This document shows positions 11,353-21,100 of a DNA stretch of 64,000 bases, one piece after another; the stretch's first letter is position 1; each line of letters starts with the position of its first letter. This DNA comes from Lagopus muta (taxonomy: Eukaryota > Chordata > Aves > Galliformes > Phasianidae): positions 18,214,501 through 18,278,500 of the forward strand of contig NC_064442.1 of NCBI RefSeq assembly GCF_023343835.1, given 5' to 3'. Made by a program: the position numbers and the translations under genes. The notes under the pieces were generated by a model, which worked only from the letters and a program-made list of their open reading frames with translations, was not told the DNA's origin and made no database searches.

Positions 11353-11866
11353 CTTTAGAAAGATTCACAAAGTAAAGACGGAGCCTTTTGAGTGCAGAAC
11401 AAGACTCTCCCAAGTGCAAAAGGAAAAGGGTGCCAGCAGTCAGGGACAGGTGAGAGACCTGGGACTGCTGAGCTCGGAGGAGGCTGGAGGGGGGTCTGAT
11501 CAGTGCTTAGCCATACCTACAGGGTGGCAGCCAAGTGGACGGGGCCAGGCTTTGTGGTGGTGTGCAATGGCAGGACGAGGGGCAGCGGGCACTGACTGGA
11601 AGCTTCATGTGAACATAAAATTCTTAGTGGGTGACACAGGCTGCCCACACAGCTGGATCTCCTTCTCTAGAGGTGTCCAAAACCCACCCGGACCCCCGTG
11701 TAACACACTGCAGGGAACCCGCTTTAGCAGGGACTGGACTGGGTGATGTGCCTCAGGCTCGCAGCAGGTGCCCGCAATCCCCCTGCTGTCGCTGTTTCAT
11801 GCCCAGCTGCCCTCAGAACCCCTCAGGACCAGCAGCACGGACACCGCGCACGCTCCACGCCGTCAC
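11353..11866 (-). other. REC114 intron 1 (514 bp)
   Basis: This is a short GT-AG intron running from the GTGACG donor (11866) to the TTTCTAAAG acceptor (11353). Roughly two thirds of it is a plus-strand CR1 copy, so the ancestral intron was probably under 200 bp. The 5' part lies in the promoter CpG island. Confidence 0.85.
11412..11757 (+). mobile_element. CR1 insertion in REC114 intron 1
   Basis: The plus-orientation CR1 segment carries GATCAGTGCTTAGCC, GGTGGCAGCCAAGTGGACGG, GGCAGGACGAGGGGC, CACAGGCTGCCCACACAG and GGGACTGGACTGGGTGATG. The usual 8-bp repeat tail is not obvious. It occupies about two thirds of the intron and is antisense to REC114. Confidence 0.75.
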
Positions 11867-12061
11867 CTTCCAGGAGTGGCCGCTTCCCTCCCCGTCCTCG
11901 CTGTCCGTAGGGGACAGGAAGCGGCCGTAGCGCTTCAGGGGCCAGGTGGTGGCGCTGGCGAGCAGGGAGGTGCCGCCCGCGCCGCTCGGCCGCTCGGGCG
12001 TTCCGCGGGAGGCTTGGTCCGCCTGGGAGCGGCCGCGCGAACGACCCCTGCGCGTAGCCAT
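11867..12061 (-). CDS. REC114: REC114 exon 1 (meiotic recombination protein, N-terminus)
   Basis: This exon encodes the first 65 residues of REC114, a nuclear protein that acts with MEI4, IHO1 and ANKRD31 on meiotic chromosome axes and is needed for SPO11/TOPOVIBL double-strand breaks. The ATG reads on the minus strand from 12061. Residues 1-30 are basic and low complexity (RRGRSRGRS). Residues 40-48 read WPLKRYGRF, matching the WPLQRYAR motif I recall at the start of the mammalian PH-like domain. The exon ends at SWK, equivalent to mammalian TWK, followed by a GTGACG donor at 11866-11861. Reading on past the donor gives no family similarity. The open frame continues upstream of 12061 with no stop, but that part has no similarity and lies in the promoter, so I chose the ATG just before the conserved block. 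The N-terminal extension before WPLKRY differs from mammals. Identification is confirmed by exons 2 and 3 in the right order and phase. Confidence 0.9.
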
Positions 12062-12105
12062 GTTGCGTGAGGGAGAGCAGGAGGCGGGCGGGGAGTCAGG
12101 CGCTG

Positions 12106-12113
12106 GGCGGGAA
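12106..12113. promoter_or_regulatory. E2F-like site (GGCGGGAA)
   Basis: GGCGGGAA lies about 45 bp upstream of the REC114 ATG. It matches the TTCCCGCC-type E2F core. E2F6 with the variant Polycomb complex PRC1.6 is known to silence germline genes in somatic cells through such sites, which would suit a meiosis-only gene. Occupancy here is inference. Confidence 0.4.
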
Positions 12114-12120
12114 GCAGGAG

Positions 12121-12195
12121 CCAATAGGGGGGAAGAAGGAGCGCGCGAGTGGTTCTCTTCACCAATCAGCGCGCAGCACAAAATCGAGAGCCAAT
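12121..12195 (-). promoter_or_regulatory. three CCAAT boxes (NF-Y-type) upstream of REC114
   Basis: CCAAT occurs at 12121-12125, 12162-12166 (ACCAATCAG) and 12191-12195, all in the same orientation, which is ATTGG relative to REC114. They lie 60-134 bp upstream of the start codon, a usual distance for NF-Y sites in CpG-island promoters. Spacings are 41 and 29 bp. Function is inferred. Confidence 0.55.
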
Positions 12196-12349
12196 CCGGC
12201 AGCGTGCCCGGGCTCGTGCAGGTCTCTGCAAAGCGGGGGGGACTCGAGGCGTGGTGCTGCTGTTCCTCGGCGCCGTGTCCCCGTCTTGTGGGGTTTGGTG
12301 CCTCGTTTTGGGAGCGCCAGTTTTCTGAGTGCAGGCTGCTGCCTATCAC

Positions 12350-12739
12350 CCTGTCTCCTAATAGCTAATTACACACCAGATTGCAGTCATATCCATGCAT
12401 ATATGGTGCAGTGGAGCTCTCTCGTTGTGCCGACGGAGAGAAGTGCAGCCTGAGGGGTGTGTGCAGCCGCCATTTTGTGGGCTGAGGGACTGCTGGGGCT
12501 GCGTAGTGTGGAGCTGCCTGCAGCCCACTGAGCTCAGTGCAACGTGTGGAAGCCAACCGCAATATCAACACCCATCTTCCTTCCAGGTGAAGTCTGTTCT
12601 TCACTCATCATAATGGTTCTCCTAAGTTTTAGGGTGCCTTTTTCAGTCCTTGGTTCAGCAAGGTGTTGAGTTTGGCTTGCAGTGCTTCTGTGGTACTGAG
12701 GATCTGTGCTAAATGTCACAGCAGCTCGTCTTTTTCAGT
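12350..12739. other. intergenic flank upstream of REC114
   Basis: This is the transition from the CpG island into ordinary DNA. It includes CGCCATTTTGTGGGC at about 12469-12483, which resembles a YY1 core (GCCATNTT). I see no gene or repeat that I can support. Confidence 0.5.
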
Positions 12740-13257
12740 TGCCCTGGTGTGGAGCCCCCAGTACGAGAAAGACAGAGAGCTGGTGGGGAGGGTCCAGAGG
12801 AGAGCCATGAAGAAGACTGGGGACTGGGGCAGCTCCACTACAGACAAGCTGAGTGAGCTGGGGCTTGTTCAGGCTGGAGAAAAGAAGGCTGCGGGGTGAC
12901 CTCATTGCAGCCTTTCAGTACCTTTCAGAGAGCCTGCAAACAGGAGGGGAATCAACTCTTTTAAAGGGTAGATAACTGCAGGACGAGGGGAAATGGTTTT
13001 AAGTTCAGAGAGGGAAGATTTAGGTTGGATGTCAGGGGGAAGTTCTTTACTAGAAGAGTGGTGAGGTGCTGGAACAGCTGCCCAGAGAGGTTGTGATGCC
13101 CCGTCCATCCCTGGAGGTGTTCAAGGCCAGGTTGGATGGAGCCCTGGGCAGCCTGGGCTGCTGTGAAATGTGGAGGTTGGTGGCCCTGCATGTGGCAGGG
13201 GGTTGGAGATTTGTGATCCTCAAGGTCCCTTCCAACCCTGGCCATTCTGATTCTGTG
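12740..13257 (+). mobile_element. CR1 element, 3' end of ORF2 region plus 3' UTR
   Basis: This is the longest CR1 copy here, about 520 bp. It starts in the 3' part of the element (CAGTACGAGAAAGACAGAG, GTCCAGAGGAGAGCCATGAAG), continues through GGCTGCGGGGTGACCTCATT and GGACGAGGGGAAATGG, and ends with GGTCCCTTCCAACCCTGG and CATTCTGATTCTGTG. It is plus orientation, 5'-truncated and non-coding. Confidence 0.88.
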
Positions 13258-15867
13258 TTTGTCCAGCTGGCTGGGCGTGCTGCAGCTGTGCCTCTTTCCC
13301 ACTTTGCTGTCTGTTACAGGTTGCTCCTCAGCTACCTGATGTTACATTTTACTGAGGGGAATGACTGTGGTGCTCACATCTTGGTTCATTAACAGTGAAA
13401 ATAAATGCTGTTTATGCGAGGCAGGGTCACTGTGGAGCATGAAGGAGCCTGGAAGCTGTCTGTGGGAGTCCATGCTGACCTGTACTGATGTGGGGATGCC
13501 ACTTCACTGCTGTTAAACTATATTTGCATGTTTGAGGGTGCTAAGCTAATAGCATTAATCCCAGGTCTGAGCATTGCCTGCTGCCAGCACCACGTGCTCA
13601 ACCAAGATGAGGTTAGGCTAACTAGTTGTCCTTCAGCTACATTAAATGGAACACAAGTAGTAAAGGTGTATTATTTTGTTGTTTATGTGGGATATGTTTT
13701 ATATTTATTTTTTCTTTCTGTGGTTTGGCTGATGTGAATAAGGTGAAAATAGCATGAGTAACTGCTGCCTCATCTGAAACAAAACCTCTGGTGACAGGAG
13801 TGACCTGTTGGTCACACTGAGATGCTTCTGTCTGTTAGTAAATACAGATTGGCAGTTCTGTCATCCAGCTGTTCTGGGTTTTGCCTGAGGTCACAACCCA
13901 GAAGCCAGGTTACCATTTGAGGCACCTTTCGTAGTAAATGATGTTGCTGCATTTTCAAAAGGGAGAAACACTCATCAGAATGTTTTGCAGGTAGGGAAAT
14001 GCAGTCGTTCCAGGACTTGACAGGGTCACCCAGAAAGCTCAGCCGTGGAGCAGGGAACACAGCATGGGCCTCCTGGTTGCTTTCTCCAATCACTGCTTCT
14101 CTGAGAGGATTTCTCAGATTGTGCTTATGAAATGTGCTGAGCTGGCTTGTAAACTTGGGACTTCCTTGGAAACTACAGGAGAAGGAATAGAAATGTCAGA
14201 GAAAGGTAGCATGCATGCATTCAATCAGTAGTGCTCCTATTCAGCAGAAGCTGCAAACAAGCCATTTTCTACAACAGTTTCTAGTGCCTCGTTTTCTAGG
14301 AGTGATTCATGGCAGATCTACTAACAGATTCTGTAGGAGGAAAAGAAGAGTTCAGCCTTCTATCGAAGCTGAGTTACTGAACTAAAGTAGTACATCAACA
14401 GCAACCATTCATACTGTCCTTGTAGAATGGCCATTCCTCATAATTTGGAGGAGGGAGAAATGGCTGAAGGATGAAAACACATTTAGACGGTTAGGAGTGG
14501 GACACTTGTGGATAATTTGGTCTTTCAAAGCGGTGGAATTCCTTTAAGAGGTGAGGCTTAGAACTCCTGTCTCTTGCCAAAGAGCTGTGGTGCTTTTCCC
14601 TGGTGTCTTTATCACACGGTAGTGGCTGGGTTTTGTGAACTGTTGGGTTGGTATGGCTATGCCTGGTGTGCTATCTTTCAGACAGTTTGCAATATACTCA
14701 CTGATTGCCAGCTGGAAGAAGCAGCTAGCAGCTCATCTTTTCTACATGAGACAAACAAACAAAAAAATCTAAATAGATTTAACTTGTTGCATTTAAAAAA
14801 CTCTAAGATCTAAAGTGAAAGGGAGCCTGCTGGCATAGCTGATGTAGTTTCATGAGGGTGGATTGCTAAGGATCTCTCTGTTAAGTCTGTTATTTTTCTC
14901 CCCTTGGTCCCACAGCTTCTTTTGTTGTTTCAGGTGCACCCATCTTTCCTCAGCGTATTATTTCAAGCAATTTCTTTCAGTTTTGCTTTTCTCCCTCCAA
15001 CTTTGTATTGCCATCCTTATGGTCGGAATTCAGAATTTATTCCTTCTGCAACTATTGCCAGTAGATTTTAGCGGCCTAACTGCTTCATTACTATGTACAT
15101 ACACACCTGTATCGTTAGGTAGATGTAAAATGGAGAGGAGGATGTTAAGGATGTTACTGCCAAGAGTCTCGTATTTACCAAGAAAGCTTTCCTGCTGCCT
15201 GGTGTTCTTTTGATTGCTGTTCATACATATGCCAAAACAGCTGTGTCTGTTCAACTCAGAAGTAAGCCCTTGTATTGTAACTTTCTCCCTTTTAAAGTGT
15301 ATTTTTTTAAATTCATGTATCTAATTTAATTTTGCAGATTGTTCTTTGTGTGGCCTTAGGCCACGTGAACACAACAAACACGCAGGGTGCAGGGACTTGA
15401 CCTTGCTGACCACGTAAAGCTCTTAGCTCTAGAGAGCAGAGGCAGAGGGATGCGTGCAGGAAGAGTGTTGTGCCTGCTCAGTACTGTTTTGTGATAGTAA
15501 TGACGGGCATAACAGCAATAATAAAAATGTATTGCCATCACTTCATTATTAAGTTTATGTATGCCTGCCAAAAGTGCAGGCTTCCACAAGTTGAACAAGT
15601 GATTTATTGACAAACCAGAGACTACAAGATGCATAAAAGAGATTAAATGCCCCTTTTATTGCTTATTTTAGAAAATCTGGAGGTTTCCCTGTGATACTGT
15701 CAGCTCATCATCCATCCTCTTCTATCCAGCTGTGCTAAAGGGATAAGTGGGATTACTCACAGTGGCGTAAATAACAGGCTAGTAAAAATGTTCCGTTCAA
15801 AGTATTTGATCTATTACTTTGATTTTTGTACTCAGCTGTGTTACCTGATGCTTAAGTTGCGTTGTTA

Positions 15868-16035
15868 GTAGCTGTGTGACTTCCTCAGTAACTGACAGAT
15901 TCATTTCCATTAATCAACGTCTCGCATGGTTAATTGGTCCTACTTTGATCTGAATGGAAGCTGACAGTCAGCAGCCTCACTGCCTGGGCTTCTCAGTGCT
16001 AATGAAATTACAGCATCTCAGTATTTGATTATTAC
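15868..16035. promoter_or_regulatory. candidate distal regulatory element
   Basis: Contains clustered homeodomain-type cores: CATTAATCAACG, GGTTAATTGGTCC and GCTAATGAAATTACAG, with a TTTGATC word (TCF/LEF-like) in CTACTTTGATCTG. Repeat-free. Possible enhancer; conservation was not tested. Confidence 0.2.
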
Positions 16036-16241
16036 ATGGCAGTTCTGTTCCCATCACAAAAATATCTTCGTGCAGGTCTGTCAACGCATGTCAGCATTGA
16101 GGGAGGTGAATTTGGTTTGAAGCCAGAGTGATGCTGTAGCTCTGGTGTTGATGGCCTCTGCTGTCCCAGGCGGTGTCAGAAGCTCCTTTACTTCTGGGCC
16201 CTCTTCCTCCAGCTGCTGAATTGCAGGCACTGAATTTTGCT

Positions 16242-16272
16242 CTTTTATTTTTATTTTTATTTTTATTTTTTT
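16242..16272. repeat. (ATTTTT)n simple repeat
   Basis: About five units of a 6-bp T-rich motif, ending in a run of Ts. It explains a false lysine/isoleucine-rich reading frame on the minus strand. Confidence 0.85.
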
Positions 16273-17762
16273 AAATTCTATTACATTTTTTTCCTTGCAA
16301 AACCCCTTGCAATAAGGTTTTGATTTTTTAAGTGAAGAAGTAGAACCAAATTGGTGCATCTCTGCCTGTACTTTATTGTTGTAAGGCAGGAGTGAAGCCT
16401 GGCTTGTGTTTGGCGTGAAGTTCAAATGTTATTTTGCAGATACGTTTCATAGTTGCTCTTTTCAATGGCCTTATCAAGGTTGAAGATGAAGAATCCACCC
16501 TTGAAGCAGCACTGAAATTAAGTGGTCCTTCGGGATCTTCCAGAATTTTAACAGTTAATGCTTCTTGATCTCCAGAGTCAGAATGTTTCCCCAGTTAAGT
16601 TTTCATTTCTTCTTTTCCAGTGGTTTCAGTTGGTGTGCATCTCCAGGAACAGTTTCCACAAGTTTGTGTGGTGTTGCAGTTTCACTGTCAGTGGCATCCC
16701 TAACTCTCTGTCATAATGATGCTGTCATTTTGCTCCCTATCACGTTGAGTATTTCCCTTGAGGAGCTTTGAGGTTTACAAGGGAGCTGTGGGATCTCATC
16801 CAGCAGGATATGGCACAGATGAAGGTGTTTTTTGCCTCACAGATTTTCTGCTTACATTAAAAAATAATAATAAATAATCACAGTCAGTGCAGCCGTCTTG
16901 CTGAGTGCCTTTCATTTTCTGTGACCTTGAAAGCATGAGGGCATTGATTAATTAATCCAAATTTCCAGATGGGTGGAGGGGAGAATTGCAGATTGGAGAT
17001 AAGCAATTTGTTGCATGCCCCTGGATTATAGAAGGAGAAACTCTCCTCATCATTGCCAAGATTTCCTATCCTCATCAACGGTGACCTGAGCAGAAAGAGG
17101 AGACCCTGGGCAGTTACTGTAAGCTGTGTTCCTGACAGGAATGGCCATGGACAGGACTGGTGATTATCTCTGCTTCTTTAATCTCTGCACTCATTAACTC
17201 TGGATGTTTCCTAATGTGGATAATGCAGTAAATTCAGCAGAAGGGACTTGAGCCACTACTTTGTCAGAGTTCAGTTTCTTGCACTGAATGTGTAGGGGAA
17301 AAACACCCCTTTGACTCTGCATCAACACGAAGCTGGCATTAACGAGTTATGTATGGGTAGAGAAAGAAACAAATTTCTTCTTCTTTTGTGCATTCTCTGA
17401 GAAATACTTTCCCTGATGAGCAGCTCCTCCTAGTCCAAAGGGTTGTCATGTGTTCAACCTGGGTCCTAATGGGGCAGGTGAACAGAATCCTAAACCTGTG
17501 TAGTTAGTGTCATATATCTGCCTTGTTCTCCCTGTTTTTATTTAAGCACCACTGGCATTAGAACCAGTTAGTGTTTAATGATGATAGATGGGTCCAAGAC
17601 TCAAAGCACCCTGTTCCAAATATGCTGCAATTTAGAGCAAAGACAAAGCTTTTCTAGTTGTTAATGGCATGAGAGTCTGACATGCAGCTGTTATGGCTTC
17701 AGTAGAAAATACACTGTATGGTACACTTAAACCTGCCTTGCCACGCTCATAACATCAGATGG

Positions 17763-17816
17763 AATATTAAAGTGGACTTAAAGAGTCTTCAATATTAAAG
17801 TGGACTTAGAGTCTTC
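17763..17816. repeat. short tandem duplication (28 + 26 bp)
   Basis: AATATTAAAGTGGACTTA followed by AAGAGTCTTC is repeated directly at 17791 with a 2-bp deletion, and a third partial AATAT start follows at 17817. This is a recent local duplication with no known role. Confidence 0.85.
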
Positions 17817-17851
17817 AATATATTAAATGTGTCTATTGATAAAAGTTCCTT

Positions 17852-18178
17852 AATCATGGAATGGCCTGGGTTGCAAAGGAGCACAATGCTCATCCAGTTC
17901 CAACCCCCTGCTGTGTGCAGGTCACCAACCAGCAGCCCAGGCTGCCCAGAGCCACATCCAGCCTGGCCCTGAATGCCTGCAGGGATGGGGCATCACAGCC
18001 TCCTTGGGCAGCCTGTTCCATCACCACCCTCTGGCTGAAAAACTTCCTCCTCATATCCAACCTGAACCTCCCCTGTCTCAGTTTAGAACCATTCCCCTTG
18101 TCCTGTCGCCATCCACCCATGTAAACAGTTGTACCCCCTCTTGTTTATATGCTTGTTTATATGCTTTATATAAGTGAA
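17852..18178 (-). mobile_element. CR1 3'-end copy
   Basis: This is the reverse complement of a CR1 3' end. It begins with AATCATGGAATGGCCTGGG at low coordinates and runs through CATCCAGTTCCAACCCCC, CACATCCAGCCTGGCCCTG, CAGGGATGGGGCATCAC and CTCATATCCAACCTGAACC. It is very similar to the copy at 33305-33643. Confidence 0.9.
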
Positions 18179-21100
18179 GAGCTGTTACCTCGATACAGCT
18201 TTCCTGTTTGTTTGCCTTTTAGAATTAGTCTTGTGTGTGCAGCTGCTGACTGGACTGTAGGTGTGCAGTTTCTGGGAGTTCCGGCTATCTTCAGCCAAGG
18301 TTGAAACCAATGGCTCCAGTAGGAACTTATTATTGGAAATGCTGAATGGTTCCTTTTGTGAGGGGGACACAAACACACAGGTAAACCTCTGTGCAGTTGT
18401 TTCTTCATGGACCCAGAAGCACATTGAGTTTGATATTTGTAACCCAGACCCAACTAAACTTTTTTTTCCTTTTCCTACAAACTTTGCCTCCCTTCACAAA
18501 GCTGCTTGCAAGAAAATCTTCAGTGACAGAATTGTAGAATTATCTGGGCAATCTATTCCTGTGTGAGACTGTCTTCATTTCAATGCTTTTGATAATGATT
18601 CTCACTTTCTGCAGTGCAAAGCTGTTATTTTTGTCCTGTTTATCAGAGATGCTGAAAATAGTCCGTAGGTCAGAGCCTCTTATTTTGTGTATTTATCGTG
18701 CTCAGCATCTTCATACTCCTTGCTGTCAGTGTCACCAGCTTATCACATATTTTTGACATTTCTTCTTGAGGAGAAGTGGCAGCAGCGCAGTGAGGTGGCA
18801 GCACGAATCTCTGCTCCCAGAAAGTCACTTTTCAGTTGCACAAAGGTAAAAGTCATCCCAGGTACCCAAAGAGCTGCTGAGGCACGGAGCTGGATGGGGC
18901 CGCAGTGATGTGAGTGCCTGCCTGCACAGCTGTCCTGCTGCCATGTAACCCAGAGTGTGGGGAGACGTCTCTGGTCCCCTAAGATCTTGTGCTGTTTAGG
19001 AAGCAGACAGCAGAACACTAATAAATTTAATTTACTTGCTTAATCTCCCCTGTGTTTTGTATTAATATGAATAGCATTATGAGAGCAGGGATGTGCTTAT
19101 ATAACAAAATGTTCTCCTTCAGCTTAAGGTTAATGTAGTTGCTCGTATCTACCAGGCATAAAATGGAGGTCTTAATCTCCTGCAGCAGGACACAAGTAAC
19201 TCCTGAGAAAACTTGCATCCTGTGCTAGGAGCCTGTGGGCTAGGGAGTGGAACACTGGGTATTTGTATAACTCCAAATGATGTAATGTTAGGTACTGGAG
19301 ACATTCCTGTATCAACAGAGCTGATTATCAGTGTGTGGAGGAGAAGAATATTGATCAGAAATATGCAGTGTTGCATGGGAAAACTGCTTGTACTGATAGC
19401 CTAAAACAGAAATTAAGGACTTGTTCCTTTCTCAGCCCTCAAGGACTCCTGCTTTGACATTGGAGTGCACATCATGCAGCGCAGAGACTGCTGTGCTGTA
19501 ATGCACGTTGTTGTTTTCTTGTTAATTAAAGTATGCATGACTTCTCTTTCTCAAGTCAGCTTTGGGATGGGTTCCCTTTAGCCTGCCTTGATGGAATTTG
19601 CTGGAGTTTGTTTGGTGAAGGTAGACTGAAACAGTGAAGGTCAGGCATTTAAAATAAGGGTGTATTCTATTAGATATTATTTCCAAATCTATTTCGAGTG
19701 CAATCTTTCACTATTCTCATATGCTGTCTTTCTGTGCACTGCAAGAAAGTCATCTGTGAAGTAATGATTTGACAAACTGACCAACCATTCACTTTTATAA
19801 GGAGGAAGTAGCTCTTCTGTGTCTTAGATTGCTTGATGCGTATGACATTTCAGTTACTGCTGCTGCTGGTGAGAAGGCTGGTATCATTCATAGTAATGGA
19901 TATTCGTGTTTTTGTCTAGAACTGCAGCAGAAGCAGAGCTCAGGGGATGAGGTGTAGAAGTATGTATCATTTGCTGAATTTATTGAGTGTGTTCCTGAAG
20001 CCTTCCTAAAACAAGGTGTACCTTGTGCAAACAAATGGATGATTCAGGAGGTAGGAAACAGCATTCCCCTCCACCATGAGGTTTTAGAAAAGGCCCTCTG
20101 TTTATTACACAAGGACAAATCCTTCTAATCCAGTACCCCAGTAGTCACTACTTGCTTTGCAAAGAGAAGGTGAGAATATAGTAATGCTTCCCTGTTGGCT
20201 TTTGGTGTAAACAAATTTCTGCATAAGGAGCTCCTAAATCAGGGTTGTTGTCTTTCTAGTGTTTCTCAATGGATTTGTTCCTTTGCTCATCCTTATTAAA
20301 TGAGGTGACCAAAATACAGACAACATACAGAATACCTTTTCTAGTCTTTTTCTACTGGTGTAATTATCTTTTCTGATTCTGTAAATCCTTCCTATATTAT
20401 TGGTGTTCTCAAAACAAGTGAGTACTGACATTTGCATGGAGTTGCCTAACATGGTCATGTTTGTTGTTGCTAATTGGTACTTGCAGGTACCCCTATAAAC
20501 AAGGATAGAGGTTTTTTTCCCCAGTATGTATAGCTTTAGGGACATTCAGCTTCTTCTGCCAATTTTATTACCTAGCAACAGGGATTTGCCATGGCTAGCA
20601 ATCCTTCCTGATGCTTTCATGTGTACCTCCAACCCATGCTCAAGAAATGAGAAGCCTGTAACTGGGCTGAGATACTTCAGAAGCTCTTGTATAGCTGGAG
20701 ACAAAAAACGTCCTGTGTGCAGTTGGGTTAACTGTAACTGAAGGAAACCCAGTTGATGAAGGGAATAAAGAGAGGGCAGATGCTTCCACACTGCTGCTAT
20801 TCTCCATCTGCATCTGCAAATCCTACGTGTAAGCTTCAGAGAGCTCTGGGCTGAGGGTTTGTACAAGACACGTAGCATGAGACCCAGTGCCCAGAATAGC
20901 CTTTACCTGGGAGACAACAACCAGAAGTCTGGGTTCCTGGCATTAGTAGAAGTTAATTATGCTTTGCTACCAAATTTACTTATTCTGGTTCTTTTTTATT
21001 GCTAAAGATCCACTGGAAGCCCCCTGAAGAAATGGATTTTGTACTTTGGCTTGTAGCTTGTTAGATTTAGGCAACGTTAGTGATCAGTACAACCCTGGGG

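Larger units (their letters stand above)
11700..12320. promoter_or_regulatory. REC114 CpG-island promoter
   Basis: This is a GC- and CpG-rich block around the REC114 start, in clear contrast to the AT-rich flanks. It contains three CCAAT boxes, GC-box-like GGGCGG motifs and an E2F-like GGCGGGAA. No TATA box is evident at a suitable position, as expected for a CpG-island promoter. The open frames on both strands here (for example 11946-12368 and 12067-12453 on plus) are products of GC-rich, stop-poor sequence. A divergent plus-strand transcript could start here but nothing in the sequence requires one. Confidence 0.75.
13258..17851. other. intergenic DNA without a supported gene
   Basis: This is AT-rich intergenic DNA. 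It holds an ATTTTT simple repeat at 16242-16272, a tandem duplication at 17763-17816, and a TAAT-rich stretch at about 15868-16035 that may be a conserved element. The open frames, such as 14863-15213 and 16081-16425, have no recognisable domain. The latter's KIKIKIK run comes from the simple repeat. Confidence 0.6.

Noticed and set aside
12062..12349. Upstream in-frame extension of REC114 exon 1 to an ATG at 12349
   Set aside because: It would add 96 residues without similarity and would place the CCAAT and E2F-like promoter sites inside coding sequence. The ATG at 12061 fits better.
12067..12453. Plus-strand open frames divergent from REC114
   Set aside because: They lie in the CpG-island promoter, contain no recognisable motif, and overlap similar frames on the other strand.
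16081..16425. Minus-strand frame with KIKIKIKIK repeat
   Set aside because: The repeat is a translation of the (ATTTTT)n microsatellite.
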